The position numbers were made by a program, and so were the translations under genes. Below the pieces are notes generated by a model, which saw only the letters and a list, made by a program, of their open reading frames with translations, did not search any database and was not told the origin of the DNA. 64,000 nt of DNA from the NCBI RefSeq assembly GCF_001403875.1, contig NZ_LN884299.1:3871674-3935673 (forward strand). Reading direction: 5' to 3'. This DNA is from Paenibacillus ihumii (GTDB taxonomy: Bacteria; Bacillota; Bacilli; Paenibacillales; Paenibacillaceae). Below, piece by piece: positions 1 to 8,196 of this stretch. Numbering within the stretch: the stretch's first letter is position 1; every line of letters starts with the position of its first letter.

Positions 1-2
1 TC

Positions 3-179
3 CAGAGTATAGCCCTTGGACAGCAGGAACGTGTTAAACAGGAGCTTTGGCCAGATTTCATCCAAACGTTCTTTGAATATGAGGATGTCCTATACCATGT
101 GTTTGACATTGAATGGTTTGCCAAAAGGTTTAAATCGATGCAAGTCGATGGCAATAAACATTTCGTGAATTACGAGTAA
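3..179 (+). CDS. C-terminal part of an unidentified protein (cut by window edge)
   Basis: The reading frame is open from the first complete codon of the window to a TAA stop, giving 58 residues rich in aromatic and charged amino acids and ending in FVNYE. A strong rho-independent terminator follows 20 bp after the stop, so this is the real 3' end of a gene. I do not recognise the family. Toxin-immunity remains lie 1.5 kb away, so an immunity-type protein is possible, but that is a guess. Confidence 0.55.
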   Translation, partial: QSIALGQQERVKQELWPDFIQTFFEYEDVLYHVFDIEWFAKRFKSMQVDGNKHFVNYE

Positions 180-199
180 TCTTAGAGCTATCAAGTTTA

Positions 200-234
200 G
201 GCCACAAAGGACATGATGTCCTTTGTGGCCTTTT
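200..234 (+). terminator. Rho-independent terminator
   Basis: A perfect 14-bp stem (200-213 with 217-230, arm GGCCACAAAGGACA) closes a 3-nt loop and is followed by TTTT. It ends the truncated gene at the left edge. Confidence 0.9.
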
Positions 235-264
235 ATATATGAAGAATTAAAGCAATGCCACTTA

Positions 265-1551
265 TTATTTATTAATCGATAACTCCTCCGCAATTTGTGT
301 AACCATAGAGTTGTCATAGTCACTTCCAAACTCCCAAAACATGGTGCCGCCTAAGCCTAGATCTTTGACGTAATTCAATTTCTCGGTTAATCCTTTTGGC
401 TCAATATAGCTCATCACAAATTGCTTTTTGTTATCAAATACAGTTGCTATATACATGACTTTTGCGTCTTCATCCCACTCTTTAGTAAAGCCATTTTTAT
501 TCTCTAATAAATCTTTTACACGTTTTAATCCAGGATCCTGCGAATCATAAAAACCAGCTTGTTGTAATCTTTCTTTAATAATAGGATAATGCTCATCCGA
601 TCTAACAATCTGTGGGATTGGTGCTGCAAATGCTAATCCCAAATTAATTTTCTCTGGAGGGCATCCATTTTTGAGATAATTCTGTACAGCCTTATCTACC
701 CAGTAACCTTCATTCGCATTTTTTGCTGGCCATTTCTTGGATGGGTAAAGAGCTGATCCAAAATAATTCGAATCGTACTGGAAGTCATAAGTCATAATAT
801 TGATAAAGTCTAGAATAGGTATAATTTTATCGAACTCTGTCCATGTCCCATCTTCTCCGCCAGCTTCTGTGCCTGTAAACAATGTATTTGCCGATCCGGC
901 AATCGTCAGAAGCTTATCATGACCAATAGCCTTTCTTACTTCCTGTAATAATAACGTAAAATTATGCTTATCTTCTTTTCTTGCCTTAATGGAACCCCAT
1001 CCCCCATTTACAGGGTACTCCCAGTCCAAGTCGATTCCATCTAAATCATACTGGGCAATCACCTCTTTAGTTGATTTAGCAAAGGTCTTCCTCGCTTCTT
1101 CCGTCGCCGCTGCATCTGAAAAACCTCTAGCATCATAACCACCTATAGATAAAAGCACCTTTAAGTCTGGATTTTTTGCCTTTAATTCATCCAATCTGGA
1201 TAAATCTGATGCAACTTTTGGCGGTAAATAAATGGTGTGTAGTTGTTCAGGTCTAAAATACTGTGGTGTTGCTACATCCGGATTAAGCTCGGGTCCAAAC
1301 AATTCACCTGTCTCCGAATTTTTAACATCTTTGTATTCCTCATTATAAATAAGTCCAAAAGAATAATTTAAGTGGGTAATTTGGGTTACGTCAATCTTTG
1401 AAATATCACTTCCTCTCTGAAATACATAACCAACATTCCTATACTCTTTAGGCTTAGTGACTTCTTTCGCTTGTACCCCATTTACGCTTACTACAGGCAA
1501 TGAAACCGCTAACATAAATATGAACAGGGTTTGTAGCCATCTTTTCTTCAT
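265..1551 (-). CDS. Secreted GH18 glycosyl hydrolase (chitinase-like)
   Basis: This 428-residue protein starts with a Sec signal peptide (basic MKKRW, hydrophobic core, likely cleavage near residue 28) and is then a single GH18 TIM barrel. The catalytic signature DGIDLDWEYP (D171, D174, D176, E178) is complete; E178 is the expected proton donor. The LLSIGGYD strand and MTYDF motif are also typical. GH18 enzymes hydrolyse beta-1,4-N-acetylglucosamine polymers such as chitin or related peptidoglycan and glycoprotein glycans. There is no visible chitin-binding or LysM module. A GGAGG ribosome binding site sits just before the ATG. It stands alone on the minus strand. The substrate cannot be told from sequence; an endo-N-acetylglucosaminidase role is an alternative. 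Confidence 0.9.
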   Translation of the reverse strand: MKKRWLQTLFIFMLAVSLPVVSVNGVQAKEVTKPKEYRNVGYVFQRGSDISKIDVTQITHLNYSFGLIYNEEYKDVKNSETGELFGPELNPDVATPQYFRPEQLHTIYLPPKVASDLSRLDELKAKNPDLKVLLSIGGYDARGFSDAAATEEARKTFAKSTKEVIAQYDLDGIDLDWEYPVNGGWGSIKARKEDKHNFTLLLQEVRKAIGHDKLLTIAGSANTLFTGTEAGGEDGTWTEFDKIIPILDFINIMTYDFQYDSNYFGSALYPSKKWPAKNANEGYWVDKAVQNYLKNGCPPEKINLGLAFAAPIPQIVRSDEHYPIIKERLQQAGFYDSQDPGLKRVKDLLENKNGFTKEWDEDAKVMYIATVFDNKKQFVMSYIEPKGLTEKLNYVKDLGLGGTMFWEFGSDYDNSMVTQIAEELSINK

Positions 1552-1655
1552 ACCTTCCTCCCGGGATCGTTATTTATACAAATTTACCGTATATGATCCA
1601 ATTGTATGCTTTACGTTAAAATTCATTTCAGTTATTTTTGTAAGGTGATATCATT

Positions 1656-1851
1656 AGGCTCAAATCATTGATGCCCATATTGCCGCTTATAAAGAATTAT
1701 GGGATGACACTGGTGACGAAGTATGGGAATTCCTCTATAAGTTTGCAAAAAACAGACAGTTCAAATAGTTAAGTATAAAGGGTGGAGCTCGCTCATCAGA
1801 AATAAGATACCTTATTCCAATCACTTTCGGCCCGGAAGAAAACATGATTGA
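1656..1851 (+). pseudogene. C-terminal relic of a polymorphic toxin-like gene
   Basis: Two overlapping reading frames look coding without a start codon. The first (about 1663-1769) reads QIIDAHIAAYKELW ... WEFLYKFAKNRQFK and stops. The second (1741-1851) reads KYKGWSSLIRNKIPYSNH and ends FRPGRKHD before TGA. Joined by a frameshift near 1760 they would form one C-terminal domain. Its stop overlaps the ATG of the next gene (ATGATTGA), an arrangement common for a toxin followed by its immunity gene. The RPGRKHD tail resembles C-termini of nuclease-type polymorphic toxins, but I cannot name the toxin family. The 5' part of the gene is absent. Confidence 0.45.
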
Positions 1852-2596
1852 GAAAATGGAAGAGATTAGACTCCGTTTACTTCATCTGTTCCCTGTTGAT
1901 GAAATAGGTGAAGAAATTCTATTTAGTTACAATGACGATGAATACGAGAAAGCACCGTTTTTTAATTTATATTCGTCTGGAAACTCAGCCCAAGCTAATT
2001 TAGTTAATAAATATTCCGTCGTTAAAAGCAATATTTTTTGTGAGGCCTGTGGTTTAAAAACAAAGACATTGGAATCAAGCTTAATTTTAGATACCTCTAA
2101 ATTGAAAAATCGCTACATGATTAATATAGATGGAATGTTCTGGGTAGTTTCTGAAAAGATGGCTGACCTTATGTCAAAATGGAATATAACTGGTTATCAT
2201 TTCAAAGAAGTAATACATAGAGGTAAACCAGAGAATTCCTTACCGGCATATCAGCTTGTTATAGAAAACACCCTTCCCCCTTTAAGTTCAAGCATGAAAT
2301 ATTATTATTTTGTATCAGAACCAAAAGAAAGATGTTATGTATGTGGTGTAAGAGGAAAAATCAACTACCCTTATCTGTTTGACAAAACCATTACCAAAAC
2401 CCATACAAATGACCTATATTTGTTAAGTGAATGGGTTAGCAATGGAAGCTCCGTCTACCACCCCCTGTTTATAAGTCAACGCTTCAGAAAATTACTCTTA
2501 GAACATGGAGTAACCAGGGATGTAAGAAGTGTATATGACAATAATTATGGATCTAAAGACTGGTACATGACCCCTGTATTTCTTGATCATTATTAA
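1844..2596 (+). CDS. Double-CxxCG motif protein, likely immunity protein
   Basis: This 250-residue cytoplasmic protein has two cysteine pairs, CEACG near residue 66 and CYVCG near residue 166, which suggest a zinc-knuckle fold. Both the spacing and the C-terminal region (LFISQRFRKLLLEHG) recall the double-CXXCG family (TIGR02264), which includes SitI6-type immunity proteins of myxobacterial swarming-inhibition systems. The start codon overlaps the stop of a toxin-like relic, which supports an immunity function. The start at 1844 is weakly preceded by GGAAGA; an in-frame ATG four codons downstream is possible. With the toxin gene decayed it may be an orphan immunity gene that protects against relatives' toxins. 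Family assignment is from memory of the motif, not from a search. Confidence 0.6.
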   Translation: MIEKMEEIRLRLLHLFPVDEIGEEILFSYNDDEYEKAPFFNLYSSGNSAQANLVNKYSVVKSNIFCEACGLKTKTLESSLILDTSKLKNRYMINIDGMFWVVSEKMADLMSKWNITGYHFKEVIHRGKPENSLPAYQLVIENTLPPLSSSMKYYYFVSEPKERCYVCGVRGKINYPYLFDKTITKTHTNDLYLLSEWVSNGSSVYHPLFISQRFRKLLLEHGVTRDVRSVYDNNYGSKDWYMTPVFLDHY

Positions 2597-2673
2597 ATTT
2601 AATCAAAAAAGTGCATATTGCCGTAGCTTTTTAAAATTACACTAATACACGTGGTTTTCTAGTCAAAATACAA

Positions 2674-2711
2674 AAAAAGCTGCTTCTCCAATTACCGAGA
2701 AGCAGCTTTTT
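2674..2711. terminator. Bidirectional terminator between convergent genes
   Basis: A perfect 15-bp stem (2674-2688 with 2697-2711) has A residues on the left and T residues on the right, so it works in both directions. It separates the double-CxxC gene from the convergent nucleotidase gene. Confidence 0.9.
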
Positions 2712-2715
2712 CTAT

Positions 2716-4740
2716 TTACGGCAGAACAATTTTTTGTCCGAGATAAATGAAGTTAGGATTTTTAATCGTATCCTTGTTTAACTCATAAATTTGTTTCCAA
2801 CGTGTTCCGTCTTGTAATGTTTTCTTCGCAATTCGGAAAAGGGTATCTCCTTTTACGACCGTATAAGTCTTTACAGGTTCAGATTTGTCTGAGGTATCGA
2901 TGGCAGGCGTTTCGATGATTTGCGATTTCTCGGTTGGCCAATCCTTTACCGACTTTATCGAGTAGCTGTCCGCATTCGGTTTAACAAGCTCCCCGCCGTT
3001 AAGGTGCTTTGTAAATAACTCAACAAGCGGTACGGCATATTGAAGGTGAGTTTCTTCTTTCACACTAGGGTCTCTTTCAATGGCTTTTTCAAACGTGACA
3101 TAGCCGTCTTTGCCAAGTGCTGTGAAGGAGTTTGTCACTACTACATATGTCTTATCCATGTCTATTGGAGACCATACGCCTGTTTCTCTATCTTTTACTT
3201 CAACATTGTATACGCTCTTAACGTCATCGCTTGCATTTAAATAAACGTCATATCTCAAGTGCGATGCATAAGGAAACGCACCTGTTGACTGGGTAATGCC
3301 TTGGGAATAGCGAATAGCTTCATCTAAAACATCGATTATTTCTTGGCCGGTAACTTTAAGGGTGGTAACGGTATTCGAAAACGGCAGCATGGTGTAGGCA
3401 TCTGCCATTGTTATTTCACCCTGCAAAAAGCTTTCCCTTACACCGCCGGCATTTTGAATGGCCAGGTCAGCATGCGGTATGCTGTATAAGAAAGAATCGG
3501 CAACCACTTGTGCTGCAAAGCTTCCATTGGCATCTTTCACATCTATAAAAGGTTTAGGGACCCGATCGTTAGACAGAGTGTCTTGAACAGAGCCGATTAC
3601 GGACTTCATTTGGGCCTCTATTGCTTCCCGGTAAGGATTAATAATACCCTCTACCACAGGATCTGTACTGCCCTCTACGAGAACATGGCTGGCTGCTATC
3701 GTCCGTTTTATTTTGTCTAATGCAGACTCATCCGCATCCACCCATTTATTGTCGATGTTAACCTGGTATGGGCCGCCGACCGGAGCAATTGGGTTTCCTG
3801 CTGCGCTGATGATGTCGCCTTGCTCATCAAAGGTTAAATCAATTTTACCCATCACCTTTGCGTATTCCCATGCTTGTACAATGTAAGTGTCTTTGCCTTC
3901 TGCATTTTTAACAACCGTTGGATATTCACCGGACACCGGCAAGCCCAGAGCTCTCATTTCACCTGAGGAGTCAAGCAAATTATGTGTGTCCCCGCCAATA
4001 ATTAAGTCGATGTCTTTAGTTTCAGCCGCCAAAACTTGGTCGAAGTCATAGCCCAGGTGGCTCAGTACGATGATTTTATTAATATTTTGCTCCTGTACTT
4101 CTTCAACCGTAGACTTTATAAACTCGATTTCGTTAATAAAGTCTACATCCTCGCTGACAAGAGAGGACTCCTTCGTTTTTTCTATTTTTACAACACCGAT
4201 AATGGCGATCTTCTCCCCTTTGACATCTTTAATCATGTACGGCTTGTCCAGTTTGCCATAGAGAGGGGATTTTTCAGTTGGTTTAATGTTTCCGGATAAT
4301 ATCGGGAATGCTGCCATGTCATATAAATCCGCAAGATGTTGGTCGCCTTCGTCAAACTCATGATTGCCCACCATGTAAACATCTGGCTGTAAGGCGTTTA
4401 GCACCTTGATGTCCGCTTCGCCCTGATAGAGGCTGTAATAAAGGGTTCCGTTCAATTCCCCGCTTTGCAAGTATAAGGTGTGGTCGTTTTTATTTTCGTT
4501 AATTAATGAGGATATGTAAGACATTCCGCCTAATTGTAAGCGTACCTTTTCTCCTTCCAGGGTGTCATCATAATTTAAGCTAAGATCAACGGTTTGACTT
4601 TCCAAGTGAGAATGGTGGTCATTTAAGTGCAGAATGGTTAATTGAAAAGGTTCAGCGGCAAGTACAGTTGCCGGGGTGATGAATGAACATATCATTGTTG
4701 CAGCTAAGCCGAGCTTAAGCAAGTTTTTTTTCACTATCAT
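2716..4740 (-). CDS. Secreted 5'-nucleotidase/2',3'-cyclic phosphodiesterase with LysM
   Basis: This 674-residue UshA-type protein has a signal peptide (about residues 1-29), an N-terminal calcineurin-like metallophosphatase domain and a C-terminal 5'-nucleotidase domain, then a LysM repeat (about 624-674). Metal-binding motifs are visible: HLNDHHSH (D41, H43), GNHEFD, SHLGYD and GGDTHN. The C-terminal domain carries the NAGGVRE and SNTVTTL substrate-loop motifs. Such enzymes remove phosphate from extracellular nucleotides or NAD for salvage. LysM would hold the enzyme on peptidoglycan, an alternative to the LPXTG or SLH anchors often seen. A ribosome binding site AAGGAG precedes the ATG. It is monocistronic, ending at a strong bidirectional terminator. 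Confidence 0.92.
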   Translation of the reverse strand: MIVKKNLLKLGLAATMICSFITPATVLAAEPFQLTILHLNDHHSHLESQTVDLSLNYDDTLEGEKVRLQLGGMSYISSLINENKNDHTLYLQSGELNGTLYYSLYQGEADIKVLNALQPDVYMVGNHEFDEGDQHLADLYDMAAFPILSGNIKPTEKSPLYGKLDKPYMIKDVKGEKIAIIGVVKIEKTKESSLVSEDVDFINEIEFIKSTVEEVQEQNINKIIVLSHLGYDFDQVLAAETKDIDLIIGGDTHNLLDSSGEMRALGLPVSGEYPTVVKNAEGKDTYIVQAWEYAKVMGKIDLTFDEQGDIISAAGNPIAPVGGPYQVNIDNKWVDADESALDKIKRTIAASHVLVEGSTDPVVEGIINPYREAIEAQMKSVIGSVQDTLSNDRVPKPFIDVKDANGSFAAQVVADSFLYSIPHADLAIQNAGGVRESFLQGEITMADAYTMLPFSNTVTTLKVTGQEIIDVLDEAIRYSQGITQSTGAFPYASHLRYDVYLNASDDVKSVYNVEVKDRETGVWSPIDMDKTYVVVTNSFTALGKDGYVTFEKAIERDPSVKEETHLQYAVPLVELFTKHLNGGELVKPNADSYSIKSVKDWPTEKSQIIETPAIDTSDKSEPVKTYTVVKGDTLFRIAKKTLQDGTRWKQIYELNKDTIKNPNFIYLGQKIVLP

Positions 4741-4870
4741 ACGCTCCTTCGTTGTTGTTATAAGCCCATCACAACAAACAATGATACACTTGTTTCATTT
4801 TCTTAAAATTAAGTACAGGTATATGTTATGTAAATTATTTTTGTCAGTAGGTCGATTTGGATCACACCAT

Positions 4871-4896
4871 AAAAAAGCCTCCCCAAAGGGAAGGCC
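4871..4896 (-). terminator. Terminator, minus strand
   Basis: Read on the minus strand, GCCTTCCC-TTT-GGGGAGGC forms an 8-bp stem with one mismatch, followed by TTTTTT. It is the second hairpin downstream of the TetR gene and protects the nucleotidase gene from readthrough. Confidence 0.7.
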
Positions 4897-4959
4897 GGGC
4901 AATTACTTAGATGTAGAGTGAAGCAACAGTTTATATGTCTACTCTGTTGATAGAGGTAC

Positions 4960-5003
4960 AAAGGGGTGTCCTGCATGTCATAAAATGACGGGGATACCCC
5001 TTT
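4960..5003 (-). terminator. Terminator behind the TetR gene
   Basis: AAAGGGGTGTCC (4960-4971) pairs with GGGGATACCCCTTT (4990-5003) around an 18-nt loop. It lies 12 bp downstream of the TetR stop codon. Confidence 0.6.
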
Positions 5004-5014
5004 TACATAGCTAA

Positions 5015-5590
5015 CTAAGGAGCTGCTGTCTTAAGGAACCGGGTCACTCGTTCGGAAAGACCTGCAAGCGTACGCTCGAAAATAGCTTCATCTTGGAGCG
5101 CTCTGGCGAGAATCAATCCCCCTTGAATACCGGCAACCACTTCCTCCGATACCGCTTTGGAGGCTTCCGTGTCTGCCCCTGCCCGAACAAGCGCGCCACA
5201 TAAGCTATCCATCCATCTTCGAAAATATTGATGAACCATTGCCGCGAAACGATCCCTTGTTTCATCCAGCGCAAAAGCGCCTACAAGACAAACCCGCCGG
5301 CCCGATTGAAAATAGGCATCGACCTCTCGCCACATTCTTTGAATAGCGGCAAGGGGTTCGTTCTTTTCAAGGGGCTCAAAAATATGGCTTACAAACCAAG
5401 CATCAATATGGGCGAGTATTTCAGCGGCCATTTCCTCTTTCCCTCCGGGAAAGAAATGGTAAAGGCTGCCTTTGGAGAGGCTGGTTCGCGCCGTAATCTG
5501 GCTCAGAGACGCGCCTTCATAGCCGAGCTCGCGAAAAACCTCGGCAACCCTCGGAACAACATCGGCTTTTTCAAAAACGGTACGTGTCAC
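5015..5590 (-). CDS. TetR/AcrR family regulator (LmrA/YxaF-like)
   Basis: This 191-residue repressor has an N-terminal TetR helix-turn-helix (about residues 10-55) with the typical SLSKGSLYHFFPGGKEEM recognition region. The PGGKEEM sequence is characteristic of the LmrA/YxaF/QacR-like branch that controls drug or flavonoid-type responses. The rest is an all-alpha ligand domain. The ATG overlaps the stop of the upstream NTF2-like gene by four bases, so both are translated from one mRNA. A TAGACC-type operator in front of that gene fits autoregulation by this protein. The inducer is unknown. Confidence 0.88.
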   Translation of the reverse strand: MTRTVFEKADVVPRVAEVFRELGYEGASLSQITARTSLSKGSLYHFFPGGKEEMAAEILAHIDAWFVSHIFEPLEKNEPLAAIQRMWREVDAYFQSGRRVCLVGAFALDETRDRFAAMVHQYFRRWMDSLCGALVRAGADTEASKAVSEEVVAGIQGGLILARALQDEAIFERTLAGLSERVTRFLKTAAP

Positions 5591-6048
5591 AGGCCCAACT
5601 CACTAAGACCCGGATGGTCATCGGGGCGCCGGCCGAGCGGCCAATGAAATTTCCGATCAGCTTCGCTAATCGGCATATCGTTAATCGACGCAAACCGGCG
5701 TTGCATCAAGCCATCGGCGGCAAACTCCCAATTCTCGTTTCCATAGGATCGAAACCAATGCCCGCTATCATCGTGCCATTCGTAGGCAAACCGTACTGCG
5801 ATTCGGTTTTCGGTAAACGACCAAAGCTCCTTTATTAGCCGATAGTCCAGCTCCTTAGCCCATTTCCTAGCAAGAAATGCCTGGATTTCCGCTCGACCGA
5901 CTGGAAATTCCGCGCGGTTTCGCCATTGGCTGTCTTCTGTATAGACAAGGGATACCTGTTGAGGGTCGCGGCTGTTCCAGCCGTCCTCGGCCTGACGGAC
6001 TTTTTGAAGAGCCGTTTCCCGTGTAAATGGAGGGACGAGCAAACTCAT
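5587..6048 (-). CDS. NTF2-like protein, DUF1348 family
   Basis: This 153-residue protein has no signal peptide and is a single cone-shaped NTF2-like domain. The sequence matches the DUF1348 family in its conserved elements: DGWNSRDP near the start, DSQWRNRAEF, the RFAYEWHDDSGHWFRSYGNE strand and the C-terminal RRFASINDMPI. The family has no firmly established reaction; members are often paired with TetR regulators and small-molecule detoxification genes. Here it is the first gene of a two-gene operon with the LmrA-like repressor. The start is supported by AGGAG seven bases before the ATG. Confidence 0.88.
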   Translation of the reverse strand: MSLLVPPFTRETALQKVRQAEDGWNSRDPQQVSLVYTEDSQWRNRAEFPVGRAEIQAFLARKWAKELDYRLIKELWSFTENRIAVRFAYEWHDDSGHWFRSYGNENWEFAADGLMQRRFASINDMPISEADRKFHWPLGRRPDDHPGLSELGL

Positions 6049-6073
6049 TTTTATCTCCTCATTTCTGTACTCT

Positions 6074-6100
6074 TTGGTTTATAGTAAACCAATCGGTCTA
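6074..6100 (-). promoter_or_regulatory. Operator of the NTF2-like/TetR operon
   Basis: A perfect palindrome TTGGTTTATAGTAAACCAA (6074-6092) overlaps, on the minus strand, TAGACCGATTGGTTTA (6085-6100). The TAGACC half site resembles the known LmrA/YxaF operators of Bacillus. It lies 26-52 bp upstream of the ATG at 6048, where a repressor would block transcription. Confidence 0.7.
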
Positions 6101-6198
6101 GAGTTGCAAGCCTAATACTTGCACTTGAGTCAAAAGCGAGTCAGTTGTACGAATATCGCTTTAAAGTACAGTGGATAAGGTTATTAATTTGGAAGAGG

Positions 6199-6241
6199 AA
6201 AAAGGAACAGAATAGAGCAAATCGAATCTCTATTCTGTTCC
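6199..6241 (-). terminator. Terminator of the VWA lipoprotein gene
   Basis: A perfect 14-bp stem (6204-6217 with 6228-6241, arm GGAACAGAATAGAG) is followed on the minus strand by TTTTT. It lies 45 bp after the stop of the VWA gene. Confidence 0.9.
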
Positions 6242-6286
6242 CTCCATTTTAGTGAATGCAGATCGTTCCTCTTAGTTTCTTAATTA

Positions 6287-7690
6287 CTAATTTGTACCCC
6301 GATCATACTTTTCATCAATTGACTCTTTTAGTTCCTCTAACTTATCGGCACTAATATCTTTCAATTCCTTTACTACTTCGTCTTGACCATCACGTATAAT
6401 AACGCGAATTTCGTCGCGTAGACTGCGTAAATAATTCATCTGCTCACGTGTAATAATTCCTTCATTTCTAAACAGATTTGCTAATCTCGCAATGTTATTC
6501 GATTGTTTCGTTTCCTTGGTTCCCCACTCTACTTTAATACTCAAAATGTCAAAGTTATTATTAAGTCTTATAGCATCTACATTTCTTAAAGCATCCTTTT
6601 TCCAGCGATCCCAAGATTTCAATACTTGTTCAGCTCGCTTGAATTCTTCTTCTAACTCTCTTTGATCATTAGCTGTAGAGAATATTCCTCCAGAAACATC
6701 TGCCATAGCCTTTAACTGCGCCTGTGCCTCATTATCTACATTAAATCCAATGATGTTAATAATCGGTTTGGCATTAGAGTTTGAGAGTGATTTAGCAATA
6801 GCAACCGGATCACCATCACAAGTCTCTACTCCATCACTCACTATATAAATTAAGTTGGTGTTATTTTCTGTGTCATACTTAGCCAAGGATTCCTCTGCTT
6901 GCTTAAGCGCATCCGCAAGGGGAGTCCAACCCGCCGGATGAATTTTATCTAGTTCTTTTTGAAATGCCGTCTCATCATAGGGACTGTATCCATAAACCTG
7001 CTCAATTGTACTACAAGAAAGACTTTTATCACTATTTGATCCAGTACCCTTGTGACCGTAAACACGCAGCGAGACATTCGCTTCTTTGGGAACTTGTTTC
7101 ATGAAATTATTAATTGCTTCCTTAGCGATCTGCATCATCGTTTTATTCCCTATATACGCGCCCATACTACCGCTTCCATCCAGTAGAACTTCAACATTAT
7201 AATTCTCTTTAAAGTGGAACCGGGAATCAGGTAAGTCAGGATCACCAAATGAACCAAACTCCCATTTTTTAATAACATCCTTTGGATCTGGATAGTCTTC
7301 TGCTACTAATGAATATAAGTACTTAAAATAAGCATTTAGTTGTTCTTCCGTAGCGTCCTCAGGCAGCGGCTCCAATTTTCTAACATCTTCAAGTACTTGG
7401 TCAATAACACTATCGTCAGTTACATCGATGCCAGAATAAGGTCCCGCCTTTTGCTGAATAACTTCAATAATACTATTAGGCGGCTCTGCTATATCTTCAA
7501 GAAAACTGAGATGGCTAGCTTCTTCTTCCTTATTCTTATTATCCGCCTCCCCTATGTTCAATACCTCTTCAGCATTGCGATCTGGAAGATGATCCAGTTC
7601 AACATGATCGGAGCTACCCTTATTACACCCGGATAAAGCAATAACAAAAATGAGCAAAATGGTGATTATCAATGTATTACGCTTCATCAA
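6287..7690 (-). CDS. VWA domain lipoprotein
   Basis: This 467-residue protein begins with a lipoprotein signal peptide whose lipobox ALSGC places the lipidated cysteine at residue 22. An acidic linker leads to a von Willebrand A domain (about 165-355) with an intact MIDAS motif DGSGS and the later conserved T and D (HPAGWTPLADAL, VSDGVETCDGD). Two cysteine sites in the VWA domain (SCST and ETCDGD) could form a disulfide outside the cell. The C-terminal 110 residues are charged and helical. The domain resembles Bacillus YwmC/YwmD-type VWA proteins, whose role is not settled. Two tiny genes precede it on the same strand. The ribosome binding site is AAGGAG, ten bases before the start. Confidence 0.85.
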   Translation of the reverse strand: MMKRNTLIITILLIFVIALSGCNKGSSDHVELDHLPDRNAEEVLNIGEADNKNKEEEASHLSFLEDIAEPPNSIIEVIQQKAGPYSGIDVTDDSVIDQVLEDVRKLEPLPEDATEEQLNAYFKYLYSLVAEDYPDPKDVIKKWEFGSFGDPDLPDSRFHFKENYNVEVLLDGSGSMGAYIGNKTMMQIAKEAINNFMKQVPKEANVSLRVYGHKGTGSNSDKSLSCSTIEQVYGYSPYDETAFQKELDKIHPAGWTPLADALKQAEESLAKYDTENNTNLIYIVSDGVETCDGDPVAIAKSLSNSNAKPIINIIGFNVDNEAQAQLKAMADVSGGIFSTANDQRELEEEFKRAEQVLKSWDRWKKDALRNVDAIRLNNNFDILSIKVEWGTKETKQSNNIARLANLFRNEGIITREQMNYLRSLRDEIRVIIRDGQDEVVKELKDISADKLEELKESIDEKYDRGTN

Positions 7691-7722
7691 AGAATTCTCC
7701 TTAATTTTTAAAAATTCAAAAT

Positions 7723-7779
7723 TTAGTTTTTAGGCAAGCAACTACAGCAGCAATTCCCAACCACTACAGTGTTTGTCAA
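7723..7779 (-). CDS. Possible 18-residue cysteine-rich peptide
   Basis: A TTG-started frame encodes MTNTVVVGNCCCSCLPKN. It is preceded by an unusually strong ribosome binding site (AAGGAGGAGG, six bases before the start) and ends 33 bp before the VWA lipoprotein gene. Four cysteines in five residues are not expected by chance. I do not know a family for it. It could be a structural peptide, a metal-binding peptide or a leader peptide sensing cysteine. The ribosome binding site is the main evidence that it is translated. Confidence 0.45.
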   Translation of the reverse strand: MTNTVVVGNCCCSCLPKN

Positions 7780-7909
7780 TCGGCCTCCTCCTTTTTCCAG
7801 TACTTATCTTATTCATTACCCTGAAAAACTATGGTCACCAGCAGCATATTTCCATTACCACCTGGATAATTATCATATTTACATTGATTGGGGCCCTTAA
7901 CTCTTGTTC

Positions 7910-8047
7910 TTAGTAAACACCGCGACTTTGATATTGCGGAATCATGGCTTGTTCATAAAACTCTGTTTTTTGTTCGTCGTTCATATCGTTGTAATACTCA
8001 ACGAGACGCATATCATTTTTACTACCCTTATCTATTAATCTGCTCAT
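7910..8047 (-). CDS. Small hypothetical protein, 45 residues
   Basis: The frame starts with ATG six bases after AGAGGTG and encodes a soluble, charged 45-residue protein beginning MSRLIDKGSKND and ending QYQSRGVY. The composition (DMNDEQKTEFYEQAM) looks like a genuine helical protein. It lies 22 bp downstream of the broken gene at the intron junction, and 131 bp upstream of the cysteine-rich peptide. No family recognised. Confidence 0.6.
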   Translation of the reverse strand: MSRLIDKGSKNDMRLVEYYNDMNDEQKTEFYEQAMIPQYQSRGVY

Positions 8048-8068
8048 TCTGCACCTCTCATCACCTAA

Positions 8069-8196
8069 TCATGGCGGCCGTACTCCAAAATACGAGGGGT
8101 CTGTAATATTGCTTACCAATTTCATAGTTCGACAAATTACTTCAATTCCCTTCACATTTCCCCTAATATCATTCCATTTGCCTCCATGGTGCCTGC
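8069..8196 (-). pseudogene. 3' fragment of a gene cut at the intron junction
   Basis: From the 3' end of the group II intron to a TGA at 8069 an open frame encodes about 42 residues (HHGGKWNDIRGNVKGIEVIC ... SYFGVRPP) that look like the C-terminus of a real protein. The stop is followed at once by the ribosome binding site of the next small gene, as in an operon. The 5' part does not occur on the other side of the intron, where a complete gene and its terminator stand instead. The family is unknown. Confidence 0.45.
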
